10,284 nt of DNA from Archangium sp. (GTDB taxonomy: Bacteria > Myxococcota > Myxococcia > Myxococcales > Myxococcaceae): the NCBI GenBank assembly GCA_016793585.1, contig JAEUJR010000311.1, positions 1 to 10,284 of the forward strand. The letters are read 5' to 3'. A program made the translations under genes and the position numbers. Under the pieces are notes generated by a model that searched no databases, had not been told where the DNA came from, and saw only the letters and a list, made by a program, of their open reading frames with translations. Of this stretch, positions 5,637-10,284 are shown piece after piece; the first letter of the stretch is position 1, and the number at the start of each line of letters is the position of its first letter.

Positions 5637-7268
5637 GTGACAGTGCTCGAGCCCGGCACCACGTTTGCCGGCAAGTACCTGATCGACGGCGTGCTCGGAA
5701 AAGGTGGCATGGGAGCCGTGTATTCGGCGACCAACAAGTCCATCGGCCGCCGCGTCGCCATCAAGGTGCTGGTGGCCGACCTCGCCGACCGCGAGGACGT
5801 CAAGGAGCGCTTCGCCCTCGAAGCCAAAGCCGCGGGCCTCATCAACCACCCGGGCATCGTCGACGTGCTCGACATGGGCGAGACGAGCGACGGCGAACCC
5901 TTCATCGTCATGGAGTACCTCGAAGGCGCCACGCTGAAGGCCGTCTTCAAGAAGCGCGGCGTGTTCTCGCCTGCCGAGGCTGCCGGCATCATCGCGCCGC
6001 TGCTCGACGCGCTCGCCGCCGCGCACACGGCGAACGTCATTCACCGCGACATCAAGCCGGCGAACATCTTCCTCTGCACGAAGCCGCAGCGCCTCGTGAA
6101 GCTGCTCGACTTCGGCATCTCGCGCTTCGGCCAGTCGACGGGCCTCACGCACTCCGGCACCGCGGTCGGCACGCCCAAGTACATGGCGCCCGAGCAGGTG
6201 CTCGGCGAGAAGACGCTCGGGCCCGGGGCCGACATCTACTCCGTCGGCGCGGTGCTCTATGAGCTGCTCGGTGGCCGCGCGCCGTACGACGCCGACAGCG
6301 ACATCGCCACGCTCGCCAAGCTGCTCAAAGAGGTGCACGACCCGCTCGCGACCGTGCGGCCCGAGCTGCCCGCGAAGCTGTGCGCGTTCGTCGACTCCCT
6401 GCTGGTGAAGGAGCCCGAGCGCCGCGCGAGAGACGCCCTCAAGGTGAAGGAGTCGCTGCTCGCCCTCGTGAAGGCCGGTGACCTCGGCGCGCTGTTCGAC
6501 ATCGCCGCCGAGTCGGCCGCGCGCACGAGCACGAACGGTACGCCGCGCCCGCCTTCGGGGCCTGCGCGTCTGCCGAACACCTCGCCGGGGGGCCGCCGCC
6601 ACTCGGTGACGAAGATGCCGGCGCAGGCCGCCCAGACCGTCGACGAAGATCCACCGCCGCCGCGCCCGTCGGTGAAGCGCCCCCCGAAGACGTCTCGCCC
6701 GGCCACGCCGCCTCCTTCGGCGACCTCGCTGCAGCCGATCGACGACGCGCCCGCGGCTCCGGCGAAGAGCCGCGCCGGCCTGTTCGTCGGCGTCGCCATC
6801 GCGGTCGTCGGGCTCACCATCGGCGCGGGCCTCTTCCTCGCGCTCGGGAAGAGCGACGAAGCGCCCATCGCCGTCGAGCCGCCCACCAGGCCGCCGAAGC
6901 CGAAGGACCAGCTCGCACCGAACGTCGTCGTCACCCTCAAGGCAGAGCCGGCGACCACCCGCTTCGAGGTCGACGGCGAGAAGCTCGATGGCAACCCGTT
7001 GTCGCTCACGCGCGCGAAGGACTCTGCGGTGTCGGTCATCGCCACCGCGCAGGGCTACGAGCCCAGGAGCATGCGGCTCACCTTCAAAGAGAGCCACGAA
7101 GAGACGCTGACGTTGACCCGCCTGGTGGCGACCGCTGGCACGGCGCCGGTGGTGGAGCCGACGCCGACGCAGCCCGTGAAGCCGACGAAGAGCGGCGGCA
7201 CCAGGGTGGGCGGCGGCAAGCAGAAGGGCGGCAAGCTGACCGTCGACGAGACGAACCCGTACGAGTGA
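5637..7268 (+). CDS. Transmembrane Hanks-type Ser/Thr protein kinase with PEGA-like C-terminal domain
   Basis: This 543-residue kinase has a cytoplasmic N-terminal catalytic domain (about 14-275) with all key motifs: glycine loop GKGGMGAVY (21-29), Lys43 in VAIK, the helix-C Glu62, catalytic HRDIKPAN (136-143, Asp138), DFG (158-160), an activation loop with Thr/Ser at 168-179, and APE (184-186). It should be an active kinase. A Pro/Ser/Thr/Lys-rich juxtamembrane linker (295-378) leads to one membrane helix (about 380-403). The extracytoplasmic part (428-495) resembles a PEGA beta-domain (TRFEVDGEKLDGNPLSL), followed by a Gly/Lys-rich tail ending N-P-Y-E. The GTG start at 5637 lacks a Shine-Dalgarno; a second GTG at 5643 is less likely. 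The next gene also has PEGA domains, suggesting they act together in the envelope. Substrates are not shown; the sigma-like protein upstream is a possible one. Domain calls are firm. Confidence 0.95.
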   Translation: MTVLEPGTTFAGKYLIDGVLGKGGMGAVYSATNKSIGRRVAIKVLVADLADREDVKERFALEAKAAGLINHPGIVDVLDMGETSDGEPFIVMEYLEGATLKAVFKKRGVFSPAEAAGIIAPLLDALAAAHTANVIHRDIKPANIFLCTKPQRLVKLLDFGISRFGQSTGLTHSGTAVGTPKYMAPEQVLGEKTLGPGADIYSVGAVLYELLGGRAPYDADSDIATLAKLLKEVHDPLATVRPELPAKLCAFVDSLLVKEPERRARDALKVKESLLALVKAGDLGALFDIAAESAARTSTNGTPRPPSGPARLPNTSPGGRRHSVTKMPAQAAQTVDEDPPPPRPSVKRPPKTSRPATPPPSATSLQPIDDAPAAPAKSRAGLFVGVAIAVVGLTIGAGLFLALGKSDEAPIAVEPPTRPPKPKDQLAPNVVVTLKAEPATTRFEVDGEKLDGNPLSLTRAKDSAVSVIATAQGYEPRSMRLTFKESHEETLTLTRLVATAGTAPVVEPTPTQPVKPTKSGGTRVGGGKQKGGKLTVDETNPYE

Positions 7269-7275
7269 GGCGGGG

Positions 7276-7286
7276 TGGACTACACT
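7276..7286 (+). promoter_or_regulatory. Candidate -10 element (TGGACTACACT) for leaderless transcript
   Basis: TACACT (7281-7286) ends seven bases before the GTG at 7294 and begins 13 bases after the kinase stop. It repeats the box before the kinase gene almost exactly. It suggests the TPR/PEGA gene can be transcribed on its own, even though the 25-bp gap also fits operon read-through. No -35 hexamer is evident. Confidence 0.5.
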
Positions 7287-7293
7287 GCGGGTC

Positions 7294-8466
7294 GTGCCCC
7301 TGACCCGCTGGCTGCTCGCGCTGACGTTGTGCTGGTCGCCGCTCGCCCTCGCGCAAAACGCCGCTGCCGCGAAGAAGGAGGCGGCGGCGAAGAAGAACGA
7401 AGCGGCCGATCACTACAAGAAGGGCGTCGCGCTCTTCAAAGAGGGTGACTTCGCGTCGGCCCTCGCCGAGTTCCGCGCGGCGTACCAGGCCGTGCCGGGT
7501 TTCGAGGTGCTCTACAACATCGGCCTCACCGAGCGCCGGCTCTTCAAGTACGGCCAGGCCGTCAAGACGCTCAACCGCTACCTCGAAGAGGGCGGCAAGA
7601 AGGTGCCTGCCGACCGCCGCGAGAGCGTCGAGACCGAGCTGTCGCAGATTCGCGCGCTCACCTCGAAGGTCACCGTGAAGGTCGACGGCGCGCCCGCGAA
7701 GGTGTTCGTCGACGGTGAAGAGGTGGGCACGTCTCCCCTCGCCGAGCCGGTGCTGCTCGGCCCCGGCAAACACACCATTCGCGCCAGCCGCGACCAGGAG
7801 CCCGACGCCGAAGAGACCTTCGAGCTCGCCTCGGGCTCGACGAAAGAGGTCTCGCTCGCGCTCAAGCCGAAGGTCGCGGCAGGCCCGGTGGAGATCACCA
7901 TCGAGACCGACCCGCGCGACGCGGTGCTGATGCTCGACGGCAAGCTGGCGGGGGTGTCTCCGACGAAGGTCGAGCTGACGCCGGGCTCGCACGAGCTCAT
8001 CGCCGAGATGGACGGCTTCCAGTCGACGCGCACCGACGTGATGGTCGAAGCGGGCAAGCCGCGCACGGTGAAGCTCAAGCTGGTGGCGGGTGGCGCGACG
8101 AGTGGTGGCGGTGGTGGCTCGGGGCGCTTTCCCGTCGTGGGGGTGGTGCTCTTCGGCGTCGGTGTCGTCTCGGCGGGCCTCGCGGTGCTCTTCGCCGTGC
8201 AGTCGGGCAACGCCTCGAAGCAGGTCTCGGAGTTCTACCGAATCGGCGGCCCGTGGGACTCGATGCGCGCGGGGGTCGAGGCGGGAGGCCTGAGAGACCA
8301 GACGCTCGCGGGCGTCTTCATCGGCGTCTCGGCGGCGGCCATCGCGGGCGGCGTCATCGCCACCATCGTGAGCGTCGCGGGCGTCGGCAGCTCCGACGCC
8401 GAGGCCCACTTCTTCCTCATGCCCTCTGCGAACGGAGCGGTGGCCTCATGGTCGACCCGGTTCTGA
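7294..8466 (+). CDS. TPR and PEGA domain envelope protein with two membrane helices
   Basis: The product has 390 residues. A signal peptide (1-20, cleavage likely after LALA, before Gln21) exports it. A short Ala/Lys helix (22-38) is followed by TPR-like helical repeats (about 38-120) with Y-KKGVALFKEGDFASALAEF and the next helix pair. Two PEGA domains follow: about 124-191 (VFVDGEEVGTSPL, ending SLALK) and 198-264 (VLMLDGKLAGVSPTKVEL). A Gly-rich hinge (266-277) leads to two hydrophobic helices (279-302, 337-363) and a short C-terminal tail. TPR+PEGA proteins are abundant in myxobacteria and are thought to act in protein-protein contacts in the envelope. GTG 7294 has no Shine-Dalgarno but is preceded by the TACACT box. 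Its gene follows the kinase by 25 bp and its stop overlaps the next start. Whether it is a kinase partner is inference. Confidence 0.88.
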   Translation: MPLTRWLLALTLCWSPLALAQNAAAAKKEAAAKKNEAADHYKKGVALFKEGDFASALAEFRAAYQAVPGFEVLYNIGLTERRLFKYGQAVKTLNRYLEEGGKKVPADRRESVETELSQIRALTSKVTVKVDGAPAKVFVDGEEVGTSPLAEPVLLGPGKHTIRASRDQEPDAEETFELASGSTKEVSLALKPKVAAGPVEITIETDPRDAVLMLDGKLAGVSPTKVELTPGSHELIAEMDGFQSTRTDVMVEAGKPRTVKLKLVAGGATSGGGGGSGRFPVVGVVLFGVGVVSAGLAVLFAVQSGNASKQVSEFYRIGGPWDSMRAGVEAGGLRDQTLAGVFIGVSAAAIAGGVIATIVSVAGVGSSDAEAHFFLMPSANGAVASWSTRF

Positions 8467-10046
8467 TGCGCGCCTTCTTCGCCTTCGTCTTCGCGCTCGC
8501 GGCTGGCTTCGGCGCGGGCTGCACCTTCTATTCACCCACCATCGTCGACTGCAGCATCACCTGCACCGAGGGCAGCACGTGCCCGCGTGGCACCGCGTGC
8601 CGCAACGGCTTCTGCCGGCTCGAGTCGGCCATGGGTGACTGCGCGTGCAAGCTGGGCGACACGCGCCCCTGTGGTGGTGGCCGCGGCGAGTGCAAACCCG
8701 GCACCGAGGTCTGCTCTGCCGAGCGCGTGTGGAGCGGCATCTGCGTCAACGAGGGCAAGCCCGGCATCGAGACCTGCAACAACAAGGACGACAACTGCAA
8801 CGGCCTCATCGACGACATGGTGACCGACCTGCAGGCGTGCTCCTTGACGCTGGGCGTGTGCGCGGGCGCGAAGAACCGCTGCGAGTCGGGCAGCCAGCTG
8901 GTCTGTGAAGCGAGCGACTACGGGCCGAACTACCAGGCCGACGAGCAGCGCTGTGATGGCCTCGACAACGACTGTGACGGCTTCACCGACGTGAAGGGCG
9001 CCAGCGTGCTCTCGAGCGCGGCCTCGGCCACGGCGCCGTTCCAGCTGCTGACCGTCTCCAACGGCTTCGTGCTCGTCTTCACGCGGCAGCAGGCGTCGAT
9101 GCCGAGCGAGCTCGTGGTGGCGCGCTTCGACGAGCAGCTCATGTTCCAGCGCAGCTACGTCGTCGCGCGGCCGGCGCCGCTGCAGTACCACGCGCGGTCG
9201 TCGCAAGACTTCGTCTACGTCGTCACCACGGTCGATGGCGGCGTCGACCTCACCCGCGTGAACACGCTGAGCACCGCCGCCGACGCCGGGCTCGAGCGCT
9301 TCGAGAGCGTGCCCGACGCGGGCTTCACGAGTGGCTTGCGGCTCGGGGTGGCCGAGCAGGTCGTCTCGACCTTTCTCGCCGAAGGAGACGACCGCGCGCG
9401 CATGTTCATCTGGCAGCTCGACGGAGGCCTCTCGCAGGTTCGAGACCTGAACGCGGGTGAAGCGCCGCCCACGGTGACGCTCAACTCCGTCAACGTGAGC
9501 GACCGCGGGCACTGGGTCATCTACAGCGCCGAGCCGTCGTCGGGCGACACCGTGCGCGAGCTGATTCGGCTGGGCGACGGTGGCGTGACGACGCCGCCCT
9601 ACTATGGCGGGGTCGACGCCGAGCTGCTCGAGTGGGACGCGGGCGTCTCGGCCACCTACCCGTACAGCAGCTCGAGCAGCTCGTTGTCGGGCATCTACCA
9701 CCTGCCAGAGCTCGCCTCGGGCACGTGCCCCGGCGAGACGACGACGGGCCTGTGCGAGGTGGCAGCCGGGGCGTCGAACTTCTCGCAGGAGTGGGGCGCG
9801 ATGGCGGCGGTGCGCACCCGCTCGGGCGAGCTGCGGGTGGCGATGCAGCAGCGCACCATGGGCGGCGTGGAGCAGCTGGTGCTCGCGACCTCGGTGCCGG
9901 TGGGCGTGAGCTTCAGCTTCCGCACCCGGGCGCTCGATGGTGGTGCGGGCGTGCCGGCGCTGGCCTCGAGCGCTGACGGGGCGTGGCTCTTCGTGGCGTG
10001 GCGCGAGCTGACGCAGATTCGTGCGCGCCGCGTCTGTGCGCCTTGA
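8466..10046 (+). CDS. Secreted Cys-rich protein with two MopE-type metal-binding motifs, probable lipoprotein
   Basis: The product has 526 residues from ATG 8466, whose A is the last base of the preceding stop (TGATG), implying translational coupling. An ATG at 8448 would add six residues before the signal peptide and remains possible. The signal peptide ends G-F-G-A-G-C with Cys19; the -3 residue is not the usual Leu, so lipidation is likely but not certain. Residues 19-170 contain 20 cysteines. They include two motifs of the Cu-binding MopE type, TCNNKDDNCNGLIDD (103-117) and RCDGLDNDCDGFTDV (162-176), whose Asp/Asn pattern suggests metal, possibly calcium or copper, binding. Residues 180-526 look all-beta, possibly propeller-like, with seven D-[AG]-G motifs (257, 273, 284, 319, 371, 391, 491) and a Ser run at 401-406. 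Probably it is exposed on the cell surface. Substrate or partner unknown. Confidence 0.85.
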   Translation: MRAFFAFVFALAAGFGAGCTFYSPTIVDCSITCTEGSTCPRGTACRNGFCRLESAMGDCACKLGDTRPCGGGRGECKPGTEVCSAERVWSGICVNEGKPGIETCNNKDDNCNGLIDDMVTDLQACSLTLGVCAGAKNRCESGSQLVCEASDYGPNYQADEQRCDGLDNDCDGFTDVKGASVLSSAASATAPFQLLTVSNGFVLVFTRQQASMPSELVVARFDEQLMFQRSYVVARPAPLQYHARSSQDFVYVVTTVDGGVDLTRVNTLSTAADAGLERFESVPDAGFTSGLRLGVAEQVVSTFLAEGDDRARMFIWQLDGGLSQVRDLNAGEAPPTVTLNSVNVSDRGHWVIYSAEPSSGDTVRELIRLGDGGVTTPPYYGGVDAELLEWDAGVSATYPYSSSSSSLSGIYHLPELASGTCPGETTTGLCEVAAGASNFSQEWGAMAAVRTRSGELRVAMQQRTMGGVEQLVLATSVPVGVSFSFRTRALDGGAGVPALASSADGAWLFVAWRELTQIRARRVCAP

Positions 10047-10052
10047 GCGGCT

Positions 10053-10284
10053 TCAGCCGTCGACGAACTCCGCCACCTCGGTGATGAGCCGGGCGCGGTC
10101 GAGGTCGTGCGGCAGAATGTGAAACCCGCGCTGCAGCGTCAGCAGGGTCGAGCCCGGCATCGCGTGGTGGAGCGCCTCGATGCTCTCGTGTTGCACCACG
10201 TGGTCGTTCACGGCCGCAGCGATGAGGGTCGGCGCGGTGACGCGTGGAGCGACCCGCCTCGCCATGCGCTGCAGCTCGAACAGG
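10053..10284 (-). CDS. Alpha/beta hydrolase, C-terminal part (5' end outside window)
   Basis: About 76 C-terminal residues are visible, reading in from the window edge (LFELQRMARRVAPRV...). The pattern P-T-L-I-A-A-A-x-N-D-H-V-V, then S-IEALHHAMPGSTLLTL, then G-F-H-I-L-P-H-D, is the end of an alpha/beta hydrolase fold. The Asp in NDHVV and the His in GFHIL are the expected catalytic Asp and His. The spacing recalls small carboxylesterases of the Est30 type, or monoacylglycerol-lipase-like enzymes. The nucleophile Ser and oxyanion residues lie outside. An internal ATG at 10265 is not the start, since the frame and the fold continue upstream. The gene converges with the MopE-motif gene, with six bases between the stops and no visible terminator. 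Confidence 0.85.
   Translation of the reverse strand, partial: LFELQRMARRVAPRVTAPTLIAAAVNDHVVQHESIEALHHAMPGSTLLTLQRGFHILPHDLDRARLITEVAEFVDG

Noticed and set aside
5622..7097. 491-codon minus-strand open frame opposite the kinase
   Set aside because: Arg-rich shadow frame. The plus strand encodes a kinase with every catalytic motif intact.

Overview
The window is uniformly GC-rich. Its genes have strongly G/C-biased third codon positions, and GTG starts are common. It encodes a Hanks-type Ser/Thr kinase with a membrane segment and PEGA-like tail, a TPR+PEGA protein, a lipoprotein with two MopE-type 'CDGxDNDCDG' motifs, and a Cys-rich lipoprotein resembling proteins annotated DUF6209. This mix points to a myxobacterium (Myxococcota), probably a chromosomal segment. 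There are no transposases, integrases, phage genes, tRNAs or rRNAs.

Layout: 1-600 has no convincing gene. It holds three copies of a 22-bp repeat that run straight into seven full copies, plus a decayed eighth, of a 43/44-bp repeat. 601-1464 (-) encodes a protein with a Lys/Ala/Pro-rich, histone-H1-like N-terminal tail. 1465-1702 is a divergent intergenic region with a strong hairpin and a diverged copy of a palindromic element. 1703-3133 (+) is the secreted Cys-rich lipoprotein. 3134-3371 carries two nearly identical 77-bp repeats of the same palindromic element. 3372-3647 (-) is a 91-residue hypothetical protein. 3768-5177 (+) is an ECF-sigma-like protein with a long disordered linker and a C-terminal membrane anchor. 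5189-5539 (-) is a YCII/DGPF-type small protein. 5637-7268 (+) is the kinase, 7294-8466 (+) the TPR/PEGA membrane protein, and 8466-10046 (+) the MopE-motif lipoprotein, whose start codon shares one base with the preceding stop. 10053-10284 (-) is the C-terminal end of an alpha/beta hydrolase that continues past the window edge.

How they may work together: 5637-10046 looks like a three-gene envelope unit of transmembrane kinase, periplasmic PEGA/TPR partner and metal-motif lipoprotein. The sigma-like membrane protein lies just upstream and has a linker with repeated R-P-S-[RK] motifs. These genes lack Shine-Dalgarno sequences, but three of them share a GGRCTACAST box 7-10 nt before a GTG start, which suggests leaderless transcripts from a common promoter type. 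That shared box, the tail-anchored sigma-like protein and the palindromic repeat family are the most interesting items here. No defence system or biosynthetic cluster is visible.
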